64,000 nt of DNA from positions 22,326,256-22,390,255 of the forward strand of contig CM042544.1 in the NCBI GenBank assembly GCA_023630585.1, given 5' to 3'. A program made the position numbers and the translations under genes. How positions within the stretch are numbered: the stretch's first letter is position 1; each line of letters begins with the position of its first letter. The notes beneath the pieces were generated by a model. It was not told the origin of the DNA and made no database searches. It saw only the letters and a list, made by a program, of their open reading frames with translations. Shown piece by piece: positions 50,401 through 64,000 of the stretch. The stretch is from Cranoglanis bouderius (lineage: Eukaryota > Chordata > Actinopteri > Siluriformes > Cranoglanididae).

Positions 50401-52879
50401 CAGTTGCTACCACCGAATGTCCATTTTTGAGTTACATTACTTTATGGCTTATGCATGATAAATAATGATGCAGCATGTGCACGCAGGCAAATTGAGTGAT
50501 TAATACTGAGAGCAACGGTGTGTGTGTATATGTTGTAGATTATGCTAGAGATGAGCAAATGCAGTAAGAGTTGTGTACTGTATTAGGAAAGAAGGGTTTT
50601 GAGTGGTATTGAGGACAGGAAGAAGTCGAAGCTGCGTATCTCCCCCAGGTCCATAACACGGTTGCCTAGTAACAGGTGCTTCGTGAGGCAGGCTCGGGTG
50701 ATGACATCAGAGATCAAAGCCACAAAGCCTCTGCACTGTCATGAGCTCTAATTATCCATTAATTACTGCTCAAGTTCTTATATCGACTTATTAATGTTTT
50801 TACACACACACACACACACACACATTTATGATAGTACAGAAAAATTCTGAAAGAAAAAATTTCCATTTTCTGTGATGAGTAAGCTGTTGACTTGGTCATC
50901 TATTTATGTGGTAACACTATACTGATAATGTTCCAGGTAACACACCCACAGCCTAGTGCTCCAGTCTGTCAGCTCTGTGTTTGAGGTTTAAATCAGACAT
51001 TGCATTTGATGTAGTGCCCAGGTCACTGAGCTAAGGTATAATCAGAGGATCCCGTTGAGGGCTCTTCAGAAGATAAACATCACTGATTGACTGGCAGGCC
51101 TAATAAGTCACCTAGAGTTTCTGATCCACTGAATCAGCAGGTTACATACCTGCTGTCTTTATAAGATAAATGTGTGGTGGTCTGGGAAAATCCAGTCAGA
51201 TGTTACTGCAACTGAATTCTAGGGCACAGCCAAAAACGACCCAAAAAAGGTTCCCCCAATACAATGTAGAAATTGTTTTATTTACTTCCTAAACTTGGCT
51301 TGGCTATTTTCCTGCCAAGATGATGTTCAGTAGATGTGGCTGCAAAAAGGCAGGTTTAAAGATGGACATAATAGTCATGGTCATATTTATTATTTTATGT
51401 TATTTATTACAGCTGAAATACAAATGAAATCAATATACAGCAGTTGATTTTAGACAATCTTTGTGTTAGTGACTTTCAGCGGAATTGGACAGGAAGCTCA
51501 ATCTTTAAATGCAATTTCTTCATTTGAGGGATTAAGCAGATTTTAAAATGCTGGAACATTACTTGTGGTTGAGATACATATTTCAGTTCAGGTAGCCTGT
51601 AGTTTTTAAAACTTATAGTAGAAAATGTCAAAGATTAACCGTGTGAAGGGTTTTGTCAGCTCACCAAACGTGTGATGGAAATAGACCCGAAGTTAGTCTT
51701 TGTGATTCTTAAACGTTTTCGTATTTCATCTTTTCCCCACACAGATGGGTGCAGTAGACGGCGCAGGTTGGAGTACAGAAGGAGGTCAGAGCCTGGTGCA
51801 CGTGCTCCGAAAACTGTCCCATGCTAACAGGTAAGGGAGCACAGAGAAACAAGTTTTTTTTTTCCCCCCTCCACCTTCCAGTGCTTCAGCCCCCCTTTAT
51901 AGCCACTGCTTGAGTTTCTCAGAGAGGCCTCATGCTTTGATCCATTTTTTTTTTGTCAGAGGCCAAGGCACACTTGTGTGATGAGGGCTTCCTTGAGCTG
52001 TTGCCTCTCCCAGAGATTGATACAGGCCTATTGTTTGGGACTCTCTTGGCTCCCTCCATCCCCCCACCCTGTCCCCTTCTAAAATGAAAAAGCTATCCTT
52101 TTGAAGTTCTCCAACCATGCTTTAGTTGAAAAGAGGTAGTAATCTGTGCTGCACTGTATTTTTGGTACTCTGTCAGCACCAGTCACTGGTATTGAGGAAT
52201 GACTTGTTCCAGCAGGTATTTAAATAAAACTCCTCACTGAATTACTGTCATGTTCAAGCTATCATCAGATAGTACATCTTGATGCCACAGCCACCTGTGG
52301 CCGGGAGTTCCAGAGAGCAAAACTGGCCATGCTCTCTGGGTGGGTGAGATCTTTACTCTCTGGACACTTTCACTGGACTTGGTCTATATGATTGTAAATT
52401 TTTCCCCAGTTGAAGTGTAAACATACAGTAAATATTTCTGTCTGGAAGCTACTACTGTGCAGCACCAGTTTTGTATTACTTTGGAGTATAGGACAACTTC
52501 ATGCAGTATTTAAGCCACACTGTCATCAATAATATAGAGGAACATGCATCTTTTAAATAGGCCTGTGCTTGGCAGTGTTCTAATTATCATACTCGTACAA
52601 CTTTCAGCAGACATTCATGTGGTTTGGCTCAGGCGCAACATAAATATTCTTGTAACAGTGAAATAGTGTAGTTGCAATGTTATGAGTATAATATGTAAGC
52701 TAAATTTTAATACCCGTCTTTAAATCACATCCTTAAACTCAATGCTGTCATTTCCTAGGTCTCATCCAGACACCGCAGTTGGGTCACTAGCTGCCGAGAT
52801 TTTGAAAGCAATCGGATGCCAATATGGGACAGGAACCAAGAGCAGTAGTGAAGCTTCACTCCCAATGCACTTAATGTAA
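12624..52879 (+). CDS. ulk4: ulk4, ULK4-like pseudokinase, C-terminal exons only (5' partial)
   Basis: Seven exons (12624-12672, 17729-17834, 25174-25340, 27613-27702, 33990-34175, 51745-51830, 52759-52879) chain in phase into about 268 codons ending at TAA 52877-52879. The protein is a run of helical ARM/HEAT-like repeats, with landmarks RLLPAIFEVIA, ILGGTMQNAIAILANLIG, GVIELVCGVFMEAA, INKPLTDLNSLLIQM, LLAQLYGG, LLLRVLKRL and VGSLAAEILKAIG. ULK4 is a pseudokinase of the Unc-51 family linked to cilia and neural development; its N-terminal kinase-like domain lies outside the window. The call rests on resemblance to the ULK4 C-terminus and on the neighbour: ULK4 and CTNNB1 are adjacent and convergent in human too. 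The introns are large, up to 17.6 kb, and hold most of the mobile DNA here. Confidence 0.87.
13117..13735. mobile_element. Foldback element made of two opposed Tc1-like 5' ends
   Basis: The left half (about 13117-13480) carries ATCATGTGGCAG, GTTCACATCA and TTTTCACACACAACAGTCTC in plus orientation. The right half (about 13484-13735) carries the same landmarks reversed: GTGAAAATCCCAGGAGATC, TGATGTGAAC and CTGCCACATGATTGTCTGAT. Both match the 5' region of the Tc1 fragment at 4,010. Only the right half retains an outer terminus, near AGGTGTACAGGTG. No catalytic transposase part is present, so the structure is non-autonomous. Confidence 0.82.
13736..16030. other. ulk4: ulk4 intron, no gene seen
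   Basis: AT-rich, with a compound (AC)n/(AT)n microsatellite and A-runs near 15,030-15,080. The sequence at about 14,580-14,780 is more complex and could be conserved non-coding DNA, but nothing diagnostic is visible. Confidence 0.45.
14324..14399. repeat. Compound (AC)n(AT)n microsatellite
   Basis: About 27 AC units pass into TATATA/ATATAT. Confidence 0.95.
16035..16605. repeat. Dispersed teleost repeat with a G-rich core
   Basis: It begins with the widespread fish motif ATTTAGCAGACGCTTTTATC followed by GTGACTTACA. It ends in another widespread segment containing GTACATGAGCATCAGGGCCT and GTGCTGCTGCATTTTG. The family is unclassified, possibly a LINE 3' part or a composite. The frame at 16,417-16,677 within it is not a gene. 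Confidence 0.65.
16245..16272 (+). other. G-quadruplex motif with single-base loops
   Basis: Pattern G6-T-G6-T-G6-TTTA-G4. Two one-base loops and long G tracts predict a very stable parallel quadruplex. It lies inside the dispersed repeat. Confidence 0.85.
16606..17728. other. ulk4: ulk4 intron upstream of the 17,729 exon
   Basis: Contains a (TTTA)n tract near 16,607-16,630, an (ATT)n microsatellite at about 17,614-17,646, and otherwise no recognisable feature. Confidence 0.5.
17729..17834 (+). CDS. ulk4: ulk4 exon (106 nt)
   Basis: Acceptor TTCCTTTAG and donor CAAG|GTGATT. Reads EHQSNILGGTMQNAIAIL and on to LFYQQ, ending in phase 1. Confidence 0.88.
18090..18312 (+). mobile_element. tRNA-derived SINE
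   Basis: The 5' region carries a polymerase III A-box-like TGGCTTAGTGG (18098-18108) and a degenerate B box AGTTTGATTAC (18142-18152). The body has the teleost SINE landmarks GGAGTTTGCATGTTCT and TCCTCCGGGTTCTCCAGTTT, and the 3' end is (GATG)n. About 220 bp with no visible target duplication. Confidence 0.8.
18313..21117. other. ulk4: ulk4 intron, no gene seen
   Basis: Holds (TG)n at about 18,547-18,581, (TC)n at about 18,785-18,818, a purine-rich stretch at about 20,100-20,370 and an A-run at about 21,031-21,050. The 19,800-20,063 segment is unusually GC-rich and open on the plus strand, but lacks splice support or family resemblance. Confidence 0.5.
21118..22515 (+). mobile_element. Tc1-like transposon, copy 2, internally deleted
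   Basis: The element is complete end to end: CAGTGGGGGGGG at 21118 and CCCCCCCACTG ending at 22515, flanked by TA (21116-21117, 22516-22517). Terminal inverted repeats of about 200 bp match copy 1 at 8,075-9,551 in inverse orientation. A palindrome with 18-bp arms (21373-21390 and 21400-21417) lies in the 5' untranslated part. The transposase is broken. Confidence 0.93.
21485..22305 (+). pseudogene. Tc1-like transposase pseudogene (copy 2)
   Basis: The ATG at 21485 is followed by a premature TAA as codon 5 (21497-21499), then VRDKIVDLHKAGMGYKTI and a frameshift. The middle part (GENLLPSARALKM) joins abruptly to downstream sequence, removing the second Asp and the Glu of the DDE triad that copy 1 still carries. 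The C-terminus ends near TACTAA at 22,303. It cannot be catalytic; any mobility would need a transposase supplied in trans. Confidence 0.88.
22545..23130 (+). repeat. Dispersed fish repeat with LINE-like 3' end
   Basis: Landmarks: GACAGCCTGAGGATCATTGA, GATGAGGATGGGTTCCCTTT, TTTCCCTTGCCAC and AGCGCTATACAAATGAAATT, ending in a TTGAATTGAT tail. Tails of this kind occur in L2/CR1-type LINE 3' ends of fishes; this assignment is from memory. It follows copy 2 of the Tc1 element by about 30 bp. Confidence 0.65.
23131..25173. other. ulk4: ulk4 intron, no gene seen
   Basis: Contains T-runs near 23,290 and A-runs near 23,723, and a locally repeated AATTGTATCATATTGT motif at about 24,832 and 24,900. 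No coding signal. Confidence 0.5.
25174..25340 (+). CDS. ulk4: ulk4 exon (167 nt)
   Basis: Acceptor TCTCTGCAG and donor CAG|GTAAGA. Reads (G)VIELVCGVFMEAAALYL and on to VVRLALQ; Leu/Cys-rich helical repeat, ending in phase 0. Confidence 0.9.
26181..26219. repeat. (CT)n microsatellite
   Basis: About 19 uninterrupted CT units. Confidence 0.95.
26606..26658. repeat. (CT)n microsatellite
   Basis: About 26 uninterrupted CT units. Confidence 0.95.
26961..27527. mobile_element. TA-targeting MITE, family copy A
   Basis: Terminal inverted repeats CAGTACTGTGCAAACGTTTT and AAAACTTTTGCACAGTACTG. TA precedes the left end; the right flank is CA, probably mutated. The body shares long near-identical stretches with copies at 44,095-44,653 and 56,872-57,390. 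About 567 bp with no transposase, so non-autonomous; the TA target suggests Tc1/mariner. Confidence 0.9.
27613..27702 (+). CDS. ulk4: ulk4 exon (90 nt)
   Basis: Acceptor TTCCTAAAG and donor ATG|GTCAGT. Reads SDSDGDTEAAEELLLINK and on to LLIQM, phase 0 at both ends. Confidence 0.85.
30355..30437. repeat. (TG)n microsatellite, about 41 units
   Basis: Long uninterrupted TG array; frames across it read as Cys-Val or Thr-His repeats and are not genes. Confidence 0.97.
32580..33010. promoter_or_regulatory. GC-rich block, candidate conserved non-coding element
   Basis: A locally GC-rich, low-repeat stretch inside an AT-rich intron, containing GGCCGGCGGC and GGCGCGGCC. No open frame has splice support. 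The regulatory call is speculative and based on composition only. Confidence 0.3.
33406..33870 (-). mobile_element. Tc1-like transposon fragment (3' part)
   Basis: On the minus strand, HWPAKSLDLNPTENLWDYLE is the terminal catalytic motif of a Tc1 transposase, followed by WAKSDRNSRKTLVPSVPDRI and a stop. The terminus CAGGGCTCCTGGACAAAAAA begins at 33406 after TA. The other end and the 5' half of the gene are missing. A different Tc1 family from the 8,075/21,118 pair. Confidence 0.75.
33990..34175 (+). CDS. ulk4: ulk4 exon (186 nt)
   Basis: Acceptor TTTTCTTAG and donor CTG|GTGAGT. Contains VSLLAQLYGGDAADHLTPED and ends LLLRVLKRL, phase 0 at both ends. Confidence 0.9.
35085..35260 (+). mobile_element. 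hAT-like element fragment
   Basis: The segment with GGGTCGTCAGCTGGCGGACC and TTTCAGCGGACCGGACTGAG resembles terminal sequence of fish hAT elements as I recall it. No second end or transposase domain is visible. Confidence 0.35.
35961..36008. repeat. (CA)n microsatellite after a C-rich tract
   Basis: A C-rich stretch at about 35,935-35,957 (CCCCACCCCC repeats) leads into about 24 CA units. Confidence 0.95.
37761..38300. mobile_element. MITE-like element with imperfect terminal inverted repeats
   Basis: The left end GTAAAACTTTACATTAAGGT and the right end TTAATGTAAAGCATTAC are imperfect inverted repeats. Internal segments with AACTAACAC and GTTAACTAATGCAG resemble a very common fish element. 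About 540 bp, no ORF; contains an (ATT)n tract. Class uncertain, possibly hAT. Confidence 0.6.
38325..38698. mobile_element. MITE with CAGTCAGGTCCATAAG termini
   Basis: Left end CAGTCAGGTCCATAAGTATT and right end AATACTTATGGACCTGACTG are exact inverted repeats over 20 bases. TA precedes the left end; the right flank is TG. 374 bp and non-autonomous, Tc1/mariner type by target and terminus. Confidence 0.9.
38699..43610. other. ulk4: ulk4 intron, no supported gene
   Basis: Unique-looking AT-rich DNA with a T-run at 41,039-41,062 and a (CT)n(CA)n microsatellite at about 41,428-41,520. One splice-bounded open segment at 41,611-41,673 was judged unlikely to be an ulk4 exon. Confidence 0.45.
41428..41520. 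repeat. Compound (CT)n(CA)n microsatellite
   Basis: About 23 CT units followed by CA units interrupted by GTA. Confidence 0.95.
43620..43770 (+). repeat. Dispersed fish SINE/LINE tail
   Basis: A (GT)n followed by TTCACTACTCACAACTCC, GGATGGGTTAAATGCAGAGG and GTATGGGTTACCATACATTG, a common fish retroposon 3' region as I recall it. No promoter part was recognised upstream. Confidence 0.5.
44095..44653. mobile_element. TA-targeting MITE, family copy B
   Basis: Complete copy, 559 bp, with CAGTACTGTGCAAACG and CTTTTGCACAGTACTG ends and TA on both sides (44093-44094, 44654-44655). Body nearly identical to copies A and C. Confidence 0.93.
44654..48249. other. ulk4: ulk4 intron with a candidate enhancer
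   Basis: Contains (TA)n at about 45,646-45,666, (ATT)n at about 45,790-45,830, a T-run at about 46,786-46,804 and the motif-rich block at 46,820-47,150. No exon found. Confidence 0.5.
46820..47150. promoter_or_regulatory. Candidate enhancer: octamer cluster with homeodomain and TCF/LEF-like sites
   Basis: Three perfect ATGCAAAT octamers lie at 46868-46875, 46889-46896 and 46898-46905. Downstream are AT-rich homeodomain-type cores (TTAATTAG, ATTAATTG, CTAATTGC) and two WWCAAAG TCF/LEF matches (47028-47034, 47101-47107). The density of sites in an ordinary intron suggests a regulatory element for POU factors. Function and target gene (ulk4, ctnnb1 or other) are inference. Confidence 0.45.
48250..48800 (+). 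repeat. Dispersed repeat, interrupted by a short hAT-like element
   Basis: The part at 48,547-48,800 matches the repeat at 190-400. The part before 48,355 (CATGCCAGGGTGGTGTGATA and GCATTATTTTCATATAACAG) appears to be its continuation, split by the insertion at 48,355-48,546. Confidence 0.6.
48355..48546. mobile_element. Short hAT-like MITE
   Basis: The left end CAGTGGTCACCAACCCTCTT and the right end AACAGGGTTTGTGACCACTG are imperfect inverted repeats of about 40 bp. Flanking 8-mers TTCTAGAG and GTCTAGTG agree at 6 of 8 positions, as expected for an aged hAT target duplication. 192 bp with no coding capacity. Confidence 0.75.
48801..51744. other. ulk4: ulk4 intron, no gene seen
   Basis: Holds a SINE at about 50,103-50,330 and a short (CA)n at 50,802-50,824; otherwise nothing recognisable. 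Confidence 0.5.
50103..50330 (+). mobile_element. tRNA-derived SINE, degenerate
   Basis: Begins TGGCTCGGCGGCACAGCCGG, then GCTCCAGGGTTCAGTCCT resembling a B box (about 50148-50158). The body has GTGGGTTTCCTCCGAGCTTC and CCCAAAAACATGC, landmarks of a common fish SINE. A (GT)n/(GA)n expansion interrupts it near 50,166-50,193. Confidence 0.7.
51745..51830 (+). CDS. ulk4: ulk4 exon (86 nt)
   Basis: Acceptor CCCCACACAG and donor ACAG|GTAAGG. Reads MGAVDGAGWSTEGGQSLVHV and on to KLSHAN, phase 0 in and phase 2 out. Confidence 0.87.
51831..52758. other. ulk4: Last ulk4 intron, no other feature seen
   Basis: T-rich tracts near 51,853 and 51,944, otherwise unremarkable. Confidence 0.5.
52759..52879 (+). 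CDS. ulk4: ulk4 terminal coding exon
   Basis: Acceptor ATTTCCTAG. Reads (R)SHPDTAVGSLAAEILKAI and ends EASLPMHLM followed by TAA. The last repeat helix is followed by a short polar tail. Confidence 0.9.
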
Positions 52880-52949
52880 CTAATTTTGAATGTCTTTTTT
52901 TTTTTAGTGCTGTAAACATTTCATGGTAAAATGTGCCATTCATTGTGTA

Positions 52950-52955
52950 AATAAA
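52950..52955 (+). terminator. ulk4: ulk4 polyadenylation signal
   Basis: AATAAA 71 bp after the ulk4 stop codon, giving a very short 3' UTR. It is the first canonical signal downstream. Confidence 0.7.
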
Positions 52956-53040
52956 TTATAAAGCACTTGGTTTTCCCAAAAGCTCAGCATAATATTCATT
53001 AATATTCAGGACACTGTAAATCAATACATCCACATCAATA

Positions 53041-53240
53041 TTGCCTGAGCATGAGCATCCCATCCCTGGTCCTGTAGAACCCCCTATCCTGCACTTGTGT
53101 TTTCCCTGCTACAGCACACCCACTTCATCTCAACAAAGGTGGTTAGTTGAATCTGGTGTGTTTAAAGCAGGGAGAGAGAAAAAAGGGAAAAAAAAAAAAA
53201 AAAAAAAACTAAAAATCTCCCGGACAAGGGTTGTCTAGAC
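53041..53240. mobile_element. Short hAT-like MITE between the ulk4 and ctnnb1 3' ends
   Basis: The left part CATCCCTGGTCCTG and the right part CTCCCGGACAAGGGTTGT are imperfect inverses. The interior has TTTCCCTGCTACAGCACACC and GGTGTGTTTAAAGCAGGGAG, typical of a common fish element. It includes a 20-nt A-run. Confidence 0.6.
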
Positions 53241-53519
53241 TTGAATAGATTTTGAATTAAATTTTCAATTATTTAAATAATGGTTCAAATTTATCATTTC
53301 AGCACATGCATTGACTGCATCTGCCTATAAAAAAAAAACCTGACACCAGTTTACATAAAGGATTTTTGTGCCTTTTAGGAAGTTAAATTCACTGGTTTGT
53401 CATATCAATATCAAAATGACTAGTTGTGAAACAATGGATAAAACCCTTTTTCATGAAAAGCTGCCCAGATTTATCATACATTGTACACAAGACTTTCATT
53501 CACACTAAAAATAGACAAA

Positions 53520-54495
53520 TGAAATGAAGTTTGTCCATTATTTTATTTAGCCACATCATAACCATGTCTCCAATAAACACAGCAGGCTACAATAATAAGG
53601 GGTTCATTTCAAAACCTTCTACAGCTACCATCAAAAAGAGAACTTAAAAAAAAAAGAAAAAAAAAAGAAGAACTGCCCCCCCTCCATTGCAGACCCTTTT
53701 GTGACACCGGAAACAGTGATCTTGTTTAAAGCAAGAAAGCTGAATTTTGGACCATTTCTTCCATTCTTGTTTTTTTATACAAAAGCTACACAATGTTACA
53801 CTTGATCAGAATACAATTCAATTAGTGTTCTACACCATAAACTTGATAAAATCTTAATTGATGGAGGATTACCACTATAATTTAACACTATGCAAGAGAT
53901 TTGAAAAGAATACAAAAATTACTGCAAAATAAAAGACAAGTGTGAAAGCAAGCTAATTAAGTACCATTAGACTACAGAATCGTTTAAAAAAAAAAATTAA
54001 AAAAAAAAGTAATGTAAAAAGAAAAAAAAAATTACAGGCAAGGCTAAGGTTTAAAATTCCATTTTATGATCCACTTCTTGGTCTTTCTTTGAGTAACCCG
54101 CCCATCGAAACTCCTTTGCGGTTAAAACTCCCACCAGTGAGGACTAGAACAAAAAAATTTACTTGCTCGTGTTCCCATAGGAAACTCAGCTTGTATTAGT
54201 GTCAGGCACTTCCAGAGAAACTAGCCCACTCTCTTGAGACCGCTCAGCAACTCTTCAGGCCAAATCACAATGCAGGTTCATTCAGATCAGACAATACAGC
54301 TATGGGACAAAAGAAACACTGCTATTAGTCAGGAACCACACACATGTAGGCATGCCATATCTTTACATTCAGATTAGTTGTGCTAACTGCATGCCTTGCA
54401 TCATGATGCTTAAGCAGTGACCAAACCCCAAACAGCCATTCACAGTGAAAACATGTTTGGGTGCATTAGTGCCTCACCTAAAAAAAATTCTTTAT
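53520..54495 (-). other. ctnnb1: ctnnb1 3' UTR (predicted)
   Basis: No coding frame; T-rich on the coding strand, with several poly-U tracts (53,645-53,668, 53,983-54,010). The 3' limit is set by the AATAAA at 53,542 and is approximate. Confidence 0.55.
53542..53547 (-). terminator. ctnnb1: ctnnb1 polyadenylation signal
   Basis: AATAAA on the minus strand, about 950 bp after the ctnnb1 stop codon, a usual distance for this gene's 3' UTR. Transcripts would end near 53,520. Confidence 0.6.
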
Positions 54496-61198
<6,703 letters not shown>

Positions 61199-61211
<13 letters not shown>

Positions 61212-61249
61212 GTTCCTCGCTCAGCCTGCCGCCAGCACAGCTTTCTAAT
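61199..61249 (-). CDS. ctnnb1: ctnnb1 exon 2 (start codon)
   Basis: Acceptor TTGTTTCAG; 38 nt of 5' UTR, then ATG at 61209-61211 in the context AACATGGCG, MATQ plus one base, donor T|GTAAGT. Confidence 0.95.
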
Positions 61250-62598
61250 CTGAAACAAACAGGCACGGTTAATTTCACACTCGGTGGTGATGCACTAATT
61301 CAGACATGAACATTACTGCCTGCTCAACTCATAGCAAGTATCAGCATGTGTGCATATGCTCAGAGAAGGTTGAACTGAATAAAAAAAAAGTCTCAAATTA
61401 CCTTTTTGTGCACAGTTAGATGTATTAATACAGCAGGTCACAAGTTTATTTGTGATCTCGGAATTCCTGTCTAATTAACGGATAATGACAACTGGTGTCT
61501 AATTTTTTAATGTAGGGGTGACAATCAACTAACTAACCGAACAGCTCATGTCCCACAGTGAAAGAGACAGGCGTTTCCATATCACTAATTATGGAAGGGC
61601 CGAGCACTTAGACAATCTCCATTCTGTGCCTGTGAGAACATTAAACTCCTACAGGGTCAATGTGTTCAAGCCATTTACTTCCTATTACCCATAAACAGCA
61701 GTTAACACCTACTGAAGCTTAATGGCATTCAGTTACTTACTTCACAGGGGCCCAGGGTTGCTTCCCTCCTCCACAATTACCATAGCACAAGCTCCTTCTT
61801 TATACAAATCTTCCCAAGTTAGTGAACAAAATTCTCCATCCTGTGTATTACAACATTTTGACTCCTATTACACACAGCCAGAGTTATATCTACATGTGGA
61901 TTCCAACAGGAAAAAGTCAACCCAAAGAGCCACCACACTAATGTACGTAAACAGATTAAACATGCGGCAAGAGTTAAACTACAAAACTCAGCTCTATACC
62001 AACGACGGCCTTCTTCTGTCGGTTTTTGATACAGCAGTGTGTATAACAGTGCTACTCTGTCTGGGGCTGCTGAGAGGAAACAGCCAGCAAATGGCTCAAC
62101 CTGCAGGTTCCAACATCTGGAATCAATTGTGGTGATAGTCAGCAGCATGGAGGCTTTACCCACTGAGTGGCATCGCACGCAATGAGGTTTCGGCCAAAAA
62201 AAAAATAAAAATCGTATAGCCTTTAACAATCCTCTCACTCCAAGACAAGCAAGATGCAGGAGAGCATTTTATAACTGCAGCAAATGCTTTGTTTCTTTAG
62301 CAACACAGCTAACTTTAGCACACACTGCTGCATGAAAAAAAAAAAAAAAAAATGAAAGTACTTGTAGCTACCTACACAGGGAAAAAAAAAAAAAATCTAT
62401 TTCTACTCAAATGGTTATTTTCCACTGACTAGTCAGCATGGACTAAGCTTTATATTGGTGTCTTACTACTGGTCCATTTTGCTCAGTCCATTTACAATCT
62501 CACTTCCACATCCTCAGCAAGGCAGTGCATCATGCAAAAATTCGGTAAAAATGCAGAGGCAAATTGACTGAAATCATCTGTAGTTAAGATTTACTGCT

Positions 62599-62667
<69 letters not shown>

Positions 62668-63433
62668 TGCTAGGAATCCAGGGCCTCTGTAACTGTTCCT
62701 CCATAGGTTCAGGACAAAAGGCCTGGTTGGGAGATACACTCGCATTGCTGGGGAGTCAGAAGAGTCACAACCACCTCAAGCACAGTTTAGTTTTATATGT
62801 GCTAGGACATGTACCTCCAACTCCCTGATTAAATCTCAATACCTTCCATGCATGTACAAACCGACACACCTGGCACAAGTCCGCAACAAAACATCACAGG
62901 AGTGTACAAGAAATAGGCTGCGGTTATTAAATAAAAGGACATCCTTCAAAAAAAAATAAACAAAAACAGCAGTGTGTAAAGATATGGATCGGCAAATAAC
63001 TCGCAACACGACGTGCCTAACATTAACATCTTTAATCCTGCTGCTTATTTTATTTATAAAGTCATTATCTATATCTATATAACTTTCAAATCAAAGTGAG
63101 GTACTCTAGGCTCGACTATGCTGGGCTGGTAGCTAAATATATAATATAGGATTGTTGTAGCTACAACTACAAAGCCACTGGGTAAAACGGGCAAATTGCA
63201 GGTAAATAACACTAACCGAGATTTAACATCTGTACCAATCGACCCAAAACATTTCACTATTTAAATGTAAACACGTCCAACTCGGCAGTAAAAGGGCTCC
63301 TTTTACCGACAATACTAAAGAAACTCGCGAAAGTCAATTCGGTTTAACTTGCTCACACTGCTGTGCTAAACCAGCACGCGCACGCGCGCACACACACACA
63401 CACACACTCCTGCTACACGCCGTGATTACTGAC
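61250..63433. other. ctnnb1: ctnnb1 first intron
   Basis: Non-coding, with A-runs and a long (TA)n array. Frames on either strand are short and unsupported. No mobile element was clearly recognised. Confidence 0.6.
62601..62664. repeat. (AT)n microsatellite, 32 units
   Basis: Uninterrupted AT repeats over 64 bp in ctnnb1 intron 1. Confidence 0.97.
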
Positions 63434-63563
63434 CTGCAGCTGAAGAAGTCGGAGTGTGTTAACTGTAATGACGGATCGCTTATTTCCGAACCAGTCCCCG
63501 CACAATGCAGGTAAAATAAGCATCTAGTGTTGTGTTTCTGTCCAGTATAAATCCTCTCAGAGG

Positions 63564-63596
<33 letters not shown>

Positions 63597-63600
63597 ACCA
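63434..63600 (-). other. ctnnb1: ctnnb1 noncoding exon 1 (5' UTR, predicted)
   Basis: The donor CTGCAG|GTCAGT at 63434/63433 is the best upstream partner for the exon 2 acceptor. The 5' limit is unknown; a (CA)n array (coding strand) at 63,569-63,594 lies within or just upstream. Confidence 0.5.
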
Positions 63601-64000
63601 CCTTCCGCCAGAGCCTGAGATCCGGACCCTCAGCTCCCGGAGTCAGGTTTCACACTCAGGCTCCTCCTCGACTTCCTCTCCAAGCACAGCGGCCAAAACT
63701 ACACGTTTAAACCTTTTGTTTCTAACTGGGGGAGGGTGAATGGGAATATTTTATTTTTTTTAACAACATTGTCTATATGTTTAGGGTTTTTTTTTTTTTC
63801 TCGTTTGTTTGCATATTAAGTTTAGCATGTTATGAGCTATGATTAGCTTGTTAGAAATTTAGCTTAAATAAAACTTTTAAAAAAAATAATAAACAAGCAT
63901 GTTAAAACTCCACATATTACAACACACGGAAAGATGTAGATGTATCTGAGAGAATATTATTAAATGTATTTTTTTTAACCAGGTTTTAACAAAGTGCCGT
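63601..64000 (-). promoter_or_regulatory. ctnnb1: ctnnb1 promoter region (predicted)
   Basis: GC-richer sequence at 63,600-63,700 upstream of exon 1, then AT-rich DNA with T-runs to the window end. No convincing TATA box at a fixed distance; the start site is undetermined. Confidence 0.4.

Overview
The window is nuclear DNA of a ray-finned fish. Evidence: spliced genes with GT-AG introns, many (CA)n, (CT)n and (TA)n microsatellites, several decayed Tc1-like transposons, tRNA-derived SINEs, TA-flanked MITEs, and two adjacent vertebrate genes, ulk4 and ctnnb1, which are also neighbours in human. The repeat types resemble those of otophysan fishes such as catfish, but the species is an inference.

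Layout: positions 1-52,980 are the 3' part of ulk4 on the plus strand. Seven exons can be chained in phase from 12,624 to the stop at 52,877-52,879 and encode the last ~268 residues, a C-terminal ARM/HEAT-type region. The kinase-like N-terminal part lies upstream of the window, so 1-12,623 is probably one ulk4 intron. On its opposite strand this putative intron holds a complete three-exon gene (1,045-2,581) for a 271-aa Myb/SANT-like (trihelix) DNA-binding protein with a nuclear localisation signal and a Gln-rich coiled coil. On the minus strand, 53,520-63,600 is a complete ctnnb1 (beta-catenin) gene: a noncoding first exon near 63,434, a start codon at 61,209-61,211, 14 coding exons in perfect phase and a 779-residue product. 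The phosphodegron, 12-repeat armadillo core and C-terminal DTDL are intact. ulk4 and ctnnb1 are convergent, with polyadenylation signals about 590 bp apart.

The ulk4 introns hold most of the mobile DNA: a 5'-truncated LINE with a perfect 16-bp target duplication (3,011-3,975), five Tc1-related elements or fragments (4,010; 8,075; 13,117; 21,118; 33,406), none with an intact transposase, a MITE family with three copies (26,961; 44,095; 56,872, the last inside ctnnb1), two back-to-back MITEs (37,761-38,698), hAT-like short elements, SINEs and long microsatellites.

Items most worth a second look: the antisense nested Myb/SANT gene with NRF1-like sites; a possible in-frame 30/33-nt cassette exon in ctnnb1; three perfect ATGCAAAT octamers within 38 bp near TCF/LEF-like sites; a perfect 35-bp hairpin followed by TTAGGG-like repeats; a short-loop G-quadruplex motif; and a foldback element made of two opposed Tc1 5' ends. 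I saw no CRISPR, prokaryotic or phage content and no obviously new multi-gene system.
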